Part shown: one piece after another, positions 50,328 to 58,860 of the stretch | How positions within the stretch are numbered: the stretch's first letter is position 1 | Layout: every line of letters starts with the position of its first letter | The notes under the pieces: model-generated | The model's input: the letters and a program-made list of their open reading frames with translations, nothing else | Database searches by the model: none | What the model was told of the DNA's origin: nothing | Source: CAZKCI01 sp964551475 | Lineage (GTDB): Bacteria; Auribacterota; Erginobacteria; Erginobacterales; CAZKCI01 | NCBI GenBank assembly: GCA_964551475.1 | Contig: CAZKCI010000069.1 | Coordinates: 21,719-85,718, forward strand | Direction of reading: 5' to 3' | Length of the DNA: 64,000 nucleotides | Program-made: the position numbers and the translations under genes

Positions 50328-52568
50328 CTACTTCACGGGCAAGGCCTTGACGATCTTCGCCAGCAGCGCCCGGTCGGCCCGCGAAGAGCCCGTGAAGACG
50401 AGCCCCTCCTCCGGGGACTCGAAGGCCAGCGCCAGCCCGCTGGAGCCGGCATCGGGAAAGACGATCCACTCCTCCCGGCCGTCCTTGTCGGCATCCACCA
50501 CGAGGACGGGGAGCGGCCGCCGGGCGATGTTTTTATACTTCTTCGCCAGGGTTTCGTAGAGCGACGCGTTGCGGGACTTCACGCTCTCCACGGCGGCCTG
50601 AAGGTCCATGATCCGCGCCCTGCCCAGGAGCTGGGCGATGTCCCAGAGGCTCCAGCGGTTGTAGACCCGCAGGGAAGGGTCGCCGTAGAGGTTGAAAATA
50701 AAGCAGTTCTGGCACTGGGCGTTTTCGTAGGAGCCGACGTAGGAAAAATAATTCTGGTTGGCCGCGGTGAAGGCGTCCCCCAACGCCTTTTTCTCGTCGA
50801 TCAGGGCCTGGGCGGCCAGGGCCAGGAAGGACTGGGCGCCCCCGTCCGCGGGAGAGGTCCAGCCGTCATTGGCCAGGTTGACCGTCATGGTTCCCCCGAT
50901 GAACCCCGCCGCGTAGTAGTCCATGAAGGCCCAGCCCAACCCCTGGGAATCCGGATTGGAGTTCAGGCAGGAGGCGGAGACGATCACCGGGGGGCGCTCG
51001 TGATCCCCCCAGTCCGGGTCCGCCGCGACCAGTTCCTGGCGGGCGTAGAAGGCGTCCTCCGACTCGACGAAGGGGATATGCGTGGTGTTGATGCCGCCCT
51101 GCCCGGGGGCAAGAAGGCGGCGGCTGGCGCTGGCGGTGCTTCCGTGAGCGCACCAGAGGATGACGCCGGCGTCGGGGTTCACCAGGCGGTTGTAGACGTT
51201 CTCGTCGGTCAGGTCGAAATCCGAATCGGCGTAGTGAAGGGCGGGGTCGGTCCACTCGTTTCCCGCTTCGTACATCCTCACGCTGCTCAAGCTCGCGTGC
51301 GGACTGATCGCGTTGGCATAAATGTATTCCTGCGGTTCCGAGCCGCAGGAGGTGACCTCCCCGTCGTCCTCCAGGTGGAGGATCGCGCCGAGCTGGAGAA
51401 CGGTGTCCCGCCAGGAGTTGTCCGGAGCGTACTGGTTTTGCTCGTACTGTATGATCCTCTGGAGAACGTAGCCGAGGGTGTCGGGATCGTAGAGGATCCT
51501 CCCCACCTTGAGCTCCGCCTCGACGTCCACCCCGCCGGCGCCGCAGTCGTTCTGATAATCTCCGTAGAGCCCGTCCCCGTTCACGTCCCACTCGCCGTCC
51601 AGGTCGGCGTAGTACCAGTCGGTGAGGATCTGCTCCGTGTCGGGGACGAGGTCCATCCGCTTGAAGGGGATGTCTTTGTCGGCGGCGATGATCAGTCCGT
51701 ACTCCATCCCCCGCAGGCGGTACCAGGCCTGAAGCCACTCGCGTACCTGGTCAGAGGCGGTAGAGCCGGGATAGCCTCCCCAGAGGGTTTCGGTGGCGAT
51801 CAGGACCGCGTACCCCTGCGATTCCTTGTAGGCCTTGAATTCGTCGATGGCCTGCTGCGATTCTCCGTAAATCTCGTCCGTGGTCACGATCACATAGTCG
51901 CGCCAGAGGAGTTGGAAAACCTCGAAGAGCGAGGAGAGGTCGACCCGGTAGAGAGGGAGGATGCTCCCGGCGTTAAAGAACTTCTCCGCCGCCTGGGCCT
52001 TGGTCGGCCACCGGGACGGGGAACCCCACCCGGCGTTCTGGGCGCCGGGGCGGTAAGAGACGCGGAGGCTGATCGAGTCGGTTATGCTCGCCAGGTTCTT
52101 CGCCACGGTCACCCGGACCGGGGTGAAACGGACGGCGACGTAGCGATAGAGCCCCGCCGCCCCGGCGTCGACCACGGAGACCGCCGAGGCCGGCTGGGCC
52201 CGGGCGGGGTCGAAGCGGTGAGCGAACTCCTCCTCGCCCTTCAGGATCGCGTGGGCGCAGACCCAGGGGGCGGCGTAGGTCACGGACCTGGCCTGCGCGG
52301 AGACCTGCTCCAGGCGGTCGAACTCGGTTCCGGGGGGAAGGAGGATGCGGTATTCCCGGAAAGGCACCGCCGGGAGCCCCGGGGCGTTCGTCTGGTTGAA
52401 ACCGTCCAGGCGCGCCGAAGTACCGGCCTTCGATTGAACGATGCCGACCGAGCCGGCTTTAAGCGTGATGGAAAGGCTCCCCGCGGTCTGAGCCGGGGAA
52501 AAGCGTCCCGGGAAGACGGCGGCGGCCAGGGCGGCGATCGCCGTTCCCCACAATCTTGTTCTGGTCAT
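50328..52568 (-). CDS. Secreted C25 (gingipain-type) cysteine peptidase
   Basis: 746 aa. A signal peptide (LWGTAIAALAAAVFPGRFSPAQ) and a pro-region with PGLPAVPFREYRILLPPGTEF typical of gingipain propeptides precede the caspase-like fold: WRDYVIVTTDEIYGESQQAIDEFKAYKESQGYAVLIAT, then VILWCAHGS (catalytic His475) and PPVIVSASCLNSN (catalytic Cys534). YFSYVGSYENAQCQNCFIFNLYGDPSLRVY is the usual C25 ending. No Por-type C-terminal sorting domain is evident; the C-terminus has a VLVVDADKDGREEWIVFPD calcium-like repeat. Likely an extracellular peptidase. The start ATG at 52568 lies after aggggagtatc. Confidence 0.85.
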   Translation of the reverse strand: MTRTRLWGTAIAALAAAVFPGRFSPAQTAGSLSITLKAGSVGIVQSKAGTSARLDGFNQTNAPGLPAVPFREYRILLPPGTEFDRLEQVSAQARSVTYAAPWVCAHAILKGEEEFAHRFDPARAQPASAVSVVDAGAAGLYRYVAVRFTPVRVTVAKNLASITDSISLRVSYRPGAQNAGWGSPSRWPTKAQAAEKFFNAGSILPLYRVDLSSLFEVFQLLWRDYVIVTTDEIYGESQQAIDEFKAYKESQGYAVLIATETLWGGYPGSTASDQVREWLQAWYRLRGMEYGLIIAADKDIPFKRMDLVPDTEQILTDWYYADLDGEWDVNGDGLYGDYQNDCGAGGVDVEAELKVGRILYDPDTLGYVLQRIIQYEQNQYAPDNSWRDTVLQLGAILHLEDDGEVTSCGSEPQEYIYANAISPHASLSSVRMYEAGNEWTDPALHYADSDFDLTDENVYNRLVNPDAGVILWCAHGSTASASRRLLAPGQGGINTTHIPFVESEDAFYARQELVAADPDWGDHERPPVIVSASCLNSNPDSQGLGWAFMDYYAAGFIGGTMTVNLANDGWTSPADGGAQSFLALAAQALIDEKKALGDAFTAANQNYFSYVGSYENAQCQNCFIFNLYGDPSLRVYNRWSLWDIAQLLGRARIMDLQAAVESVKSRNASLYETLAKKYKNIARRPLPVLVVDADKDGREEWIVFPDAGSSGLALAFESPEEGLVFTGSSRADRALLAKIVKALPVK

Positions 52569-52793
52569 GATACTCCCCTCTTTGAGCAGTCCGGGGCGTA
52601 ATTACCCCGCATTGTCATAAGAGCAAGTATCGTGCCAGACCTCCGCCCGCCGGGCTGTTTTCGTAACGCCCACGACGCCAAAGGATAACCACCGAACCGC
52701 CGCGCACCGCCGTTCCCCGGGAGAGAGAATGCGCGTGCGGGATTGCAACTCGTGTTGCTGGCATGCAATAGGAAGGAACAGGGGGACGGAAAC

Positions 52794-52849
52794 AGGGGGA
52801 CGGTGTCAACTTGTCAACTTGCAAGTTGACTCGTTGACACCGTCCCCTA
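52794..52849. repeat. Inverted pair of GGGGACGGTGTCAAC units
   Basis: aggggGACGGTGTCAACttgtcaactt is followed by its inverse, ending gttgacaccgtcccct, making a 56-bp palindrome upstream of the C25 peptidase gene. The rest of 52569-52894 is non-coding; it ends with the 'ctccactactccaatactcc' tandem (52858-52888) like that in the gyrB-gyrA spacer. Confidence 0.75.
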
Positions 52850-52894
52850 TCAATCATTACTCCACTACTCCAATACTCCATTACCCCGGTTTCC

Positions 52895-54079
52895 CTACCC
52901 CACCCGCAGCACCATCCCCTTCAGATACTTCCCCTCGGGATGGTGGATGGAGACGGGGTGGTCGGGTGCGGCTGTGAGCTCGCCGATGATCCGCGCCTCC
53001 TTCCCCGTCTCCCGCGCCGCCTGCCAGATCACCTGGCCAAAGAGCTTGTCGTCGAAATAGTGGGAGCAGGAAAAGGTGACGAGGATGCCGCCGGGGGGGA
53101 GGAGACCGAGGGCCCGGCTGTTCAGGAAGAGGTAGCCGCGGGCGGCGCGTCCGGCGTCCTTGGACGACCGCGCCATCGGCGGGGGGTCGAGGATGATCAG
53201 CGAGGGGGCGAACTCGCCGACCGCGGGATCGGTCAGCGCCGTGAAGACGTTCTCCCCGGCCAGGACCGCCTTCTCCTCGGGGATCTTGTTCAGCGCGAGG
53301 TTCCGGCAGACCAGAGAGAGGGCGGGGCGGGAGCTGTCCATGAAGAGGGCTTTCTCCGCACCCGCCTTGAGCGCGGCGACGCCGAAGCCGCCGCTGTAAC
53401 AGAAGAGATCGAGGACCCTTCTCCCGCGGGCGTAGGCGGCCACGGTCGATCGGTTGATCGCCTGGTCGAGATAAAAGCCGGTCTTCTGCCCCTCCCGGAT
53501 GTCGACCGATAATTTTATGCCGTTCTCCTCGATCTCCACCGTCCCGGCGACTTCGCCGAAGAGCGCGCCCGAAGCGAGATCGATCCCCTCCCTTTCGTCC
53601 GCTCTCGGGTCGGAGCGGAGATAGATCGCCTTCGGCCGGACCAGCTCGATCAAAATATCCTTGATGAGATCGATCCGGAGGCCCATGCCGAGCGAGGTGA
53701 TCCGGAAGACGAGATGTCCGGCGTAATCGTCGACGGTAAGACCCGGGAGGCCGTCCCCTTCGGCGTTGACCAGCCGCCGGGCGTTGGCGGGCGGACCCGC
53801 CGCGGCGAGAGAGCGGCGGAACTCGAGCGCGGAGGAGATCCTCCCCCGGAAGAAGTCCCGGTCGATGGTCTCCGGGGAGAAGGAGAGGACCCGTCCCACG
53901 ATCTGCGAGGCGGGGTTGTAGAAGGCGCGGGCCAGAAAGGATCCGGAGGCGGAGTGGATGTCGATGACGTCGCCCCCCTTCGCCTCGCCCTCCGTTTGGC
54001 CGACCGCTCCCGAGAAGACCCAGGGATGGCGGTTCAGGAGCGATTTCTCGCGCCCGGCCTTGAGTATCAGCTTGGACAT
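52895..54079 (-). CDS. rlmI: RlmI-like 23S rRNA cytosine-C5 methyltransferase
   Basis: 394 aa. An N-terminal PUA-like domain (ILKAGREKSLLNRHPWVFSGAV ... GGDVIDIHSASGSFLARAFYNP) is followed by the class I methyltransferase domain: GQKTGFYLDQAINR, VLDLFCYSGGFGVAALKAGAEKALFMDSS (SAM motif), IILDPPPMARS and GGILVTFSCSHYF. The DPPP and SCS motifs are hallmarks of RlmI/RlmCD-like m5C transferases; RlmI modifies C1962 of 23S rRNA. The ATG at 54079 is preferred to the TTG three codons upstream. Whether C1962 is the actual target is inferred. Confidence 0.85.
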   Translation of the reverse strand: MSKLILKAGREKSLLNRHPWVFSGAVGQTEGEAKGGDVIDIHSASGSFLARAFYNPASQIVGRVLSFSPETIDRDFFRGRISSALEFRRSLAAAGPPANARRLVNAEGDGLPGLTVDDYAGHLVFRITSLGMGLRIDLIKDILIELVRPKAIYLRSDPRADEREGIDLASGALFGEVAGTVEIEENGIKLSVDIREGQKTGFYLDQAINRSTVAAYARGRRVLDLFCYSGGFGVAALKAGAEKALFMDSSRPALSLVCRNLALNKIPEEKAVLAGENVFTALTDPAVGEFAPSLIILDPPPMARSSKDAGRAARGYLFLNSRALGLLPPGGILVTFSCSHYFDDKLFGQVIWQAARETGKEARIIGELTAAPDHPVSIHHPEGKYLKGMVLRVG

Positions 54080-54218
54080 GGGAAACAAGATACAGGATGG
54101 GGGAGGGGGGAAGGAATAGGAAAGGCAGAATCTCCGCTTCGCTCCGACAGGAAGGGCAGGAAAAAGGCCGCCGGAGTGATGACCCTCCGGCGGCTCGCTG
54201 AACGACTAAACTCTCGGC

Positions 54219-54836
54219 TTACTTCTTCTTGCCGGCCTTTTGGGCTTTGGGCTTGGCTTTCGCCGCCTTCTTAGCCGGAGCTTTTGCACTCGCTTTCTTC
54301 GCGGGAGCTTTCACGGCCGCCTTCTTCGCCTTTTTCGCCGGTGCTTTCTTGGCCGGCTTTTTCGCGGGCGCCTGGGCGGCGGGCTTATTGACCTTGGCCG
54401 CCGGCTTCTTCGCGACTATCTTGGCGGGGGCCTTCTTCGCCGGAGGCGCTGGGACGGCTGCTTTCTTCACGGCCGGCCGGCGGGCGGAAGGGATGACCTC
54501 CTCCACGATGGTGGTCCTCTCCTCGACGCCTTCCGGCGTGACGATGGTCTCGTCGATCTCGGTCACCTCGACGTCCTCGTCGCTATCCTCGGCTTCCTCG
54601 GCCTCCTCGGCCTCTTCGTCGGCCTCCTCGACCTCCTTCACCGGTTGGACCGTGGAGACGATCTTGTCCAGCCGCTCGCTCCGGATCCGCATGGTGATGT
54701 TTTCGTTGTTCTTCCCCTGCAGTGTCATGGTGCAGGTGCCGTCGGGGTTGATTCTGGAAACCACGCCGACCTTCATCGTTCCTCCGGCGTCCCATCTCAC
54801 CAGATCGCCGACTCGAATGACATCAGCCTCGTCCAT
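54219..54836 (-). CDS. Histone H1-like protein with N-terminal SH3-like domain
   Basis: 205 aa from ATG 54836, preceded by aaggaggaagatc. The N-terminal ~60 residues (DVIRVGDLVRWDAGGTMKVGVVSRINPDGTCTMTLQGKNNENITMRI) look like a small beta-barrel (SH3/KOW-like). A Glu/Asp-rich segment (EEADEEAEEAEEAEDSDEDVEVTEIDE) follows, then a Lys/Ala/Pro tail of AKKPA, KAPAKK and AKKAA repeats, as in HC1/H1-type bacterial histone-like proteins. It should bind DNA and compact the nucleoid. A longer frame to 54989 is less likely. The opposite-strand frames in this region are shadows of the tail. Confidence 0.8.
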   Translation of the reverse strand: MDEADVIRVGDLVRWDAGGTMKVGVVSRINPDGTCTMTLQGKNNENITMRIRSERLDKIVSTVQPVKEVEEADEEAEEAEEAEDSDEDVEVTEIDETIVTPEGVEERTTIVEEVIPSARRPAVKKAAVPAPPAKKAPAKIVAKKPAAKVNKPAAQAPAKKPAKKAPAKKAKKAAVKAPAKKASAKAPAKKAAKAKPKAQKAGKKK

Positions 54837-54973
54837 GATCTTCCTCCTTGACTGTGGGCCCGGTTCCCGGCCGCCACTGGCACCGGACGGTTTCCTCTGA
54901 ATCCGCGCCGGCCGCGACACAATAAACGGAAGCCTCCAATCCTTCAAGCTATTTTTCCTGGCGCGCCAATGAT

Positions 54974-55078
54974 GTCCGCGAATTAACACGCTGGCGCGCC
55001 GTTCCGGCCGTCGTAGCCAAAGGCTACTTTGGCCGAGTCGGCAGCGCTATAGCGCGCAGGCACGAATTTTCACGAATT
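54974..55078. repeat. Copy 2 of a ~105-bp intergenic repeat
   Basis: Starts gtccgcgaattaacacgctg and matches 15427-15531 almost base for base through gcagcgctatagcgcgcagg. It holds the perfect hairpin GTAGCC-AAA-GGCTAC. Surrounding spacer (54837-54973, 55079-55190) shows no gene. Confidence 0.75.
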
Positions 55079-55190
55079 ATCAAGAAGCATGCCAATCGCT
55101 TATCTTCCGGGCTAGCCTGACTTTCGCAACTGGGACCTGCTTCGTGTCGTAACCCCTGGGGCATCAGCAAAACCTTTCCCAAGGTCTGTA

Positions 55191-55500
55191 CTACATCTCG
55201 ACCGCTCTTTTTGCAGTGATCCGCGGCGGCGGCTGTTCCGGGAGCGTCCCTCCCAGCTGGGCGAGCAGCGCCTGCTCCAGGCGGCTCAGCCGCCCCTTGG
55301 GCGTCCCGACCAGATAGAGCATCCCCCGTGCTCTCATCAGCGCCAGGTGCTCCTCGGTCGGTATCCCCCGGTCCCATCAGCCACACCCGCCGGAACCGAT
55401 CCAGCCCCAGGAGTTCCCAGACCCGGCAAAACGCCCAGCAGGCGCCCCACTGTCGCGGCCGGCGCCAAGTTTGCCGACCAGGGCAAAACTGATTGAGCAG
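55191..55500 (-). pseudogene. IS1634-type transposase remnant
   Basis: On the minus strand, PRQWGACWAFCRVWELLGLDRFRRVWLM (from about 55460) resembles a conserved IS1634 transposase segment. After a one-base shift (an extra G near 55370) the next frame reads DRGIPTEEHLALMRARGMLYLVGTPKGRLSRLEQALLAQLGG and then stops at 55191. Both ends are missing, and the frame is broken. It is the only transposase trace in the window. Confidence 0.6.
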
Positions 55501-55588
55501 GGATGAATGGTGTGATATACATTCCCGGGAGAGAGATCGTCCGGGCGGGGAGCGCGGTCATCCCCCCCGACCGGAGAAGGACACGACC

Positions 55589-57415
55589 ATGTGCGGCATC
55601 ATCTGCTATATCGGCAAGCGAGACGCCACGCCCATCCTCCTCGAGGGTCTGCGGAGGCTGGAGTACCGCGGCTATGACTCGGCCGGCCTCGCCGTGACCG
55701 GCGGGCCGGAGTCCTACCTGGTCAAGACCGTGGGCAAGGTCTCCGAGCTCGAGCAGCGGGTGGCGGAGGTGAAGCCCTCCGGCACCTGCGGCATCGCCCA
55801 CACCCGCTGGGCCACTCACGGCCGCCCCTCCGAGGCCAACGCCCATCCCCACACCGGCTGTCACGGCAAGATCTTCCTGGTCCACAACGGGATCATCGAG
55901 AACTACCAGGCGATCAAGGACGAGCTCATCGAGAAGGGTCACTGTTTCAAGTCCGAGACCGACACCGAGGTCCTGGTCCACCTGATCGAGGAGAATTTCC
56001 AGAAAGACCTGGAGTCGGCCCTGAAGAAAGCCCTGGCCCGGGTCCAGGGGACCTTTGGGATCGCCGTCTTCCATACCGACGACCCGACCAAGATCGTCCT
56101 CGCCCGCCGCGGTTCCCCCCTGATCCTGGGGGTCGGGCGGAACGAGTATCTCGCCGCCTCCGATGTCAACGCCCTGATCCGCTACACCAACAAGGTGATC
56201 ACGCTGAACGACAACGAGCTCGCGGTCCTGAGCGCCGGCGACTACTCGATCAGCGACTTCCAGGACCGCAAGGTCCAGCGGGAGACCGAGACGATCGACT
56301 GGCCGGCCACCAGCGCCGACAAGAAGGGCTACGAGCACTTCATGCTCAAGGAGATCTTCGAGCAGCCGGAGGCGGTCCAGAACGCCCTGCGCGGCCGGAT
56401 CGTGGACGGCGAGGGGGTCTCCCGCCTGGGCGGCCTGGACTCGGTCACCGAGAGGCTGAAGAGCATCAAGAAGCTGATCTTCGTCTCCTGCGGGACCTCC
56501 TACTACGCCTGCCTGCTCGGGCGCTACATCTTCGAGAAGCTGACCGACCTCTCCGTGGAGGTCGACCTCGCCTCCGAGTTCCGGTACCGGAACCTGATGC
56601 TCGACGAGAAGACGGCCATCATCGCCCTCTCCCAGTCCGGGGAGACCGCCGACACGCTGGCCGCCGTGCGGGAGGCCAAGCGCAAGGGAGCGCTCTGCCT
56701 CGGCCTGGTCAACATGGTCGGCTCCAGCATCGCCAAGGAGACCGACGCCGGCGTCTACAACCACGCCGGGCCGGAGATCGGCGTGGCCTCGACCAAGGTC
56801 TTCCTCTCCCAGGGCGTCATCCTCAACCTGATCGCGCTGCTGATCGGCCGCTACCAGCGCCTCTCCCTGACCGAGGGGCTCCTGATCACCCGCGCCCTCA
56901 AGGAGCTCCCCGCCCTGATTCAGAAGATCCTGATGAACGCAGCGCAGGTGGAGGAGATCGCCAAGGAATACGCCCGCTACGAAAACTTCCTCTTCCTGGG
57001 GCGCCTCTACAACTATCCGATCGCCCTGGAGGGCGCCTTGAAGCTCAAGGAGATCTCCTATGTCCATGCCGAGGGCTACGCCGCCGGAGAGATGAAGCAC
57101 GGGCCCATCTCGCTCATCGACCCGGATTTCCCCACCATCGCGCTCGCCCCCCGCGATTCCACCTACGACAAGATGATCAACAACATTGAGGAGATCAAGG
57201 CCCGGGACGGAAAGGTGATCGCGGTGGCGACCCAGGGGGACGAGGGGATCGCCCGCCACGTCGACCGCGTCATCTACGTCCCCCAGACCATCGACATCCT
57301 CCAGCCCCTTCTGAACACCGTCCCCCTCCAGCTCTTCGCCTACTATGTCGCCCGCGCGCGCTCCTGCGCCATTGACAAGCCCCGGAACCTGGCCAAGTCG
57401 GTCACGGTGGAATAA
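55589..57415 (+). CDS. glmS: Glutamine-fructose-6-phosphate aminotransferase
   Basis: 608 aa, standard length. It makes glucosamine-6-phosphate from fructose-6-phosphate and glutamine, the entry to UDP-GlcNAc and peptidoglycan. MCGIICYIGKRDATPILLEGLRRLEYRGYDSAG gives the N-terminal Ntn glutaminase with Cys2 exposed after Met removal. IFVSCGTSYYACLLGRYIF and IALSQSGETADTLAAVREAKRKGA mark the two SIS domains, and the C-terminus PRNLAKSVTVE is invariant in GlmS. Start ATG 55589; a frame open to 55493 is non-coding. No glmS ribozyme was recognised upstream. Confidence 0.97.
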   Translation: MCGIICYIGKRDATPILLEGLRRLEYRGYDSAGLAVTGGPESYLVKTVGKVSELEQRVAEVKPSGTCGIAHTRWATHGRPSEANAHPHTGCHGKIFLVHNGIIENYQAIKDELIEKGHCFKSETDTEVLVHLIEENFQKDLESALKKALARVQGTFGIAVFHTDDPTKIVLARRGSPLILGVGRNEYLAASDVNALIRYTNKVITLNDNELAVLSAGDYSISDFQDRKVQRETETIDWPATSADKKGYEHFMLKEIFEQPEAVQNALRGRIVDGEGVSRLGGLDSVTERLKSIKKLIFVSCGTSYYACLLGRYIFEKLTDLSVEVDLASEFRYRNLMLDEKTAIIALSQSGETADTLAAVREAKRKGALCLGLVNMVGSSIAKETDAGVYNHAGPEIGVASTKVFLSQGVILNLIALLIGRYQRLSLTEGLLITRALKELPALIQKILMNAAQVEEIAKEYARYENFLFLGRLYNYPIALEGALKLKEISYVHAEGYAAGEMKHGPISLIDPDFPTIALAPRDSTYDKMINNIEEIKARDGKVIAVATQGDEGIARHVDRVIYVPQTIDILQPLLNTVPLQLFAYYVARARSCAIDKPRNLAKSVTVE

Positions 57416-57436
57416 GCGGGACTGCCCGTTCGCTTT

Positions 57437-57491
57437 GTAGGCCGGAACTGCGTTCCGGCATCTCGACCGCCGGTTCACAGAACCGGCCTAC
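57437..57491. repeat. REPIN of GTAGGCCGG units
   Basis: gtaggccggaactgcgttcc (57437-57460) and its inverted partner ending gaaccggcctac (57469-57491) make an inverted REP pair just after glmS. The same family recurs inside the AmgK-like gene (62038-62091), and a single degenerate unit lies at 30666-30688. Confidence 0.75.
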
Positions 57492-57526
57492 AACAGCGAC
57501 GACGGCCGCCGATCGTCATCGCTACC

Positions 57527-58450
57527 ATGTTTACGCCCGCCCCGATCAATCCGGATCTGATCTCACGCGTCGTTTCCGGAGCCTGCGAGGTCACCGACTC
57601 CCTCGGGAAGACCTATCGCGGGCTGGCCCTTCCGGAGACCGCCCGCATCGCCCGTGAATCGGGCTGTTCCCGCAAAGACGTCGAGATTGCCGCCCTAGCC
57701 GGCGGGATCATCCCCTGCCGCTACTGGAGGAACATCCCCGCCCTCGGCGTAGAGGGGCAGTTGAAACTCCTCTCCTCCCGGGTGGCGGTGATCGGAGCGG
57801 GCGGTCTGGGCGGATACGTGATCGAAATCCTCGCCCGCCTGGGCGTGGGGGCTCTCACCGTCATCGACGGCGAGGTTTTCTCCGAGGACAACTTGAACCG
57901 CCAGATTCTCTGCCGGGAGCGCGATCTGGGGAGGAAAAAGGCGCTGGTCGCCGCGGAGAGGGCGGCGGCGGTCAACTCCGCCGTTGAGGTCGTCGCCCAC
58001 GAGGTTTTTCTCGACCCGAAGAACGCTTCGCGACTGCTGGAATCGAGCCAGCTGGCGGTCGATGCCCTGGACCAAATCCCCGCCCGGATGGTTCTGGAGG
58101 AGGCGGCCGCCCGGCTGAAAATCCCGCTGGTCCACGGGGCGATCGGAGGCTTTCTCGGCGAGGTGAGCGCCGTTTTCCCCGGAGAGACCGGTCTCCAAGC
58201 GCTCTATGGTGCAGAACGAAGCCGGGCTGAACGGGGTGCGGAAAGCGTTCTCGGGACCCCCTCGCCGACGCCGGCCGTGGTGGGGAGCCTGGAGGCGATG
58301 GAAGTCCTGAAGATCCTCCTCGGGCGGGGGACTCCCCTCCGGGGGAGACTCCTCTATCTTGAGCTGGAGAACGGGGTCTTCTCGGAAATCAGCTTGGGGA
58401 GCAGGGAGCAGCCTCTCCGGCAGAAGGCGGCAGGCAGAAGACGGAAGTAA
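57527..58450 (+). CDS. ThiF/MoeB/HesA-family E1-like adenylyltransferase
   Basis: 307 aa. SRVAVIGAGGLGGYVIEILARLGVGALTVIDGEVFSEDNLNRQILCRERDLGRKKALVAAERAAAVNS is the ATP-binding E1 core with the catalytic Arg and Asp. The domain is preceded by ~80 residues (ETARIARESGCSRKDVEIAALAGGIIPCRYWRNIPALGVEGQLKLL), an extension I associate with HesA/MoeB proteins linked to tungsten/molybdenum aldehyde oxidoreductases. It lacks CxxC zinc pairs seen in MoeB. Its natural partner is the MoaD-like protein 60 bp downstream, which it would adenylate at the C-terminal Gly-Gly. No AOR or Moco gene is nearby in the window. Confidence 0.85.
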   Translation: MFTPAPINPDLISRVVSGACEVTDSLGKTYRGLALPETARIARESGCSRKDVEIAALAGGIIPCRYWRNIPALGVEGQLKLLSSRVAVIGAGGLGGYVIEILARLGVGALTVIDGEVFSEDNLNRQILCRERDLGRKKALVAAERAAAVNSAVEVVAHEVFLDPKNASRLLESSQLAVDALDQIPARMVLEEAAARLKIPLVHGAIGGFLGEVSAVFPGETGLQALYGAERSRAERGAESVLGTPSPTPAVVGSLEAMEVLKILLGRGTPLRGRLLYLELENGVFSEISLGSREQPLRQKAAGRRRK

Positions 58451-58509
58451 GAGCGAGCAGCCATTCCGGTAGGGTGCTATTCACCATCCCCTATTCACTC
58501 TTCACCACC

Positions 58510-58737
58510 ATGAAAGTCACCGTCAAACTCTACGGAGAGTTCCGCCGCGCGGCGGCTACGCCCGAGGTCGTCCTCGAACTGCCGGAAGGATCGGTGGTGA
58601 AGGATCTCGCCGGCCGGCTTCGCCTCCCCGAGACGATCTACAAGATGGTTCTGGTCAACGGATTCCGGGTCGCGGACGACCGTCCTCTCCGGGACGGCGA
58701 CGAGGTCCATATCTTCCAGCCCGTCGGCGGAGGATAG
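58510..58737 (+). CDS. MoaD/ThiS-family sulfur carrier
   Basis: 75 aa from ATG 58510 (the frame extends to 58474 but includes spacer). MKVTVKLYGEFRRAAATPEVVLELPEGSVVKDLAGRLRLPETIYKMVLVNGFRVADDRPLRDGDEVHIFQPVGGG has the beta-grasp fold pattern and the essential C-terminal Gly-Gly(-Gly). The E1-like protein just upstream would activate it for thiocarboxylate formation. Fits molybdopterin, tungstopterin or thiamine-type sulfur transfer; the actual pathway is not shown by neighbours. Confidence 0.88.
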   Translation: MKVTVKLYGEFRRAAATPEVVLELPEGSVVKDLAGRLRLPETIYKMVLVNGFRVADDRPLRDGDEVHIFQPVGGG

Positions 58738-58860
58738 GACACGTCAGAAGGCAGAAGTAAGAAGTTCCGCGGTATTGGCCTTGACCTCCCGCCGGATTTC
58801 CCTATGATTGCTTCCCCTTCCGTCATTTTTCCGCACGGCAACCCTTAAGGAGCTCGCGTA

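Noticed and set aside
55500..55588. glmS ribozyme upstream of glmS
   Set aside because: The leader is only about 90 bp to the transposase remnant, and the conserved ribozyme core was not recognised.
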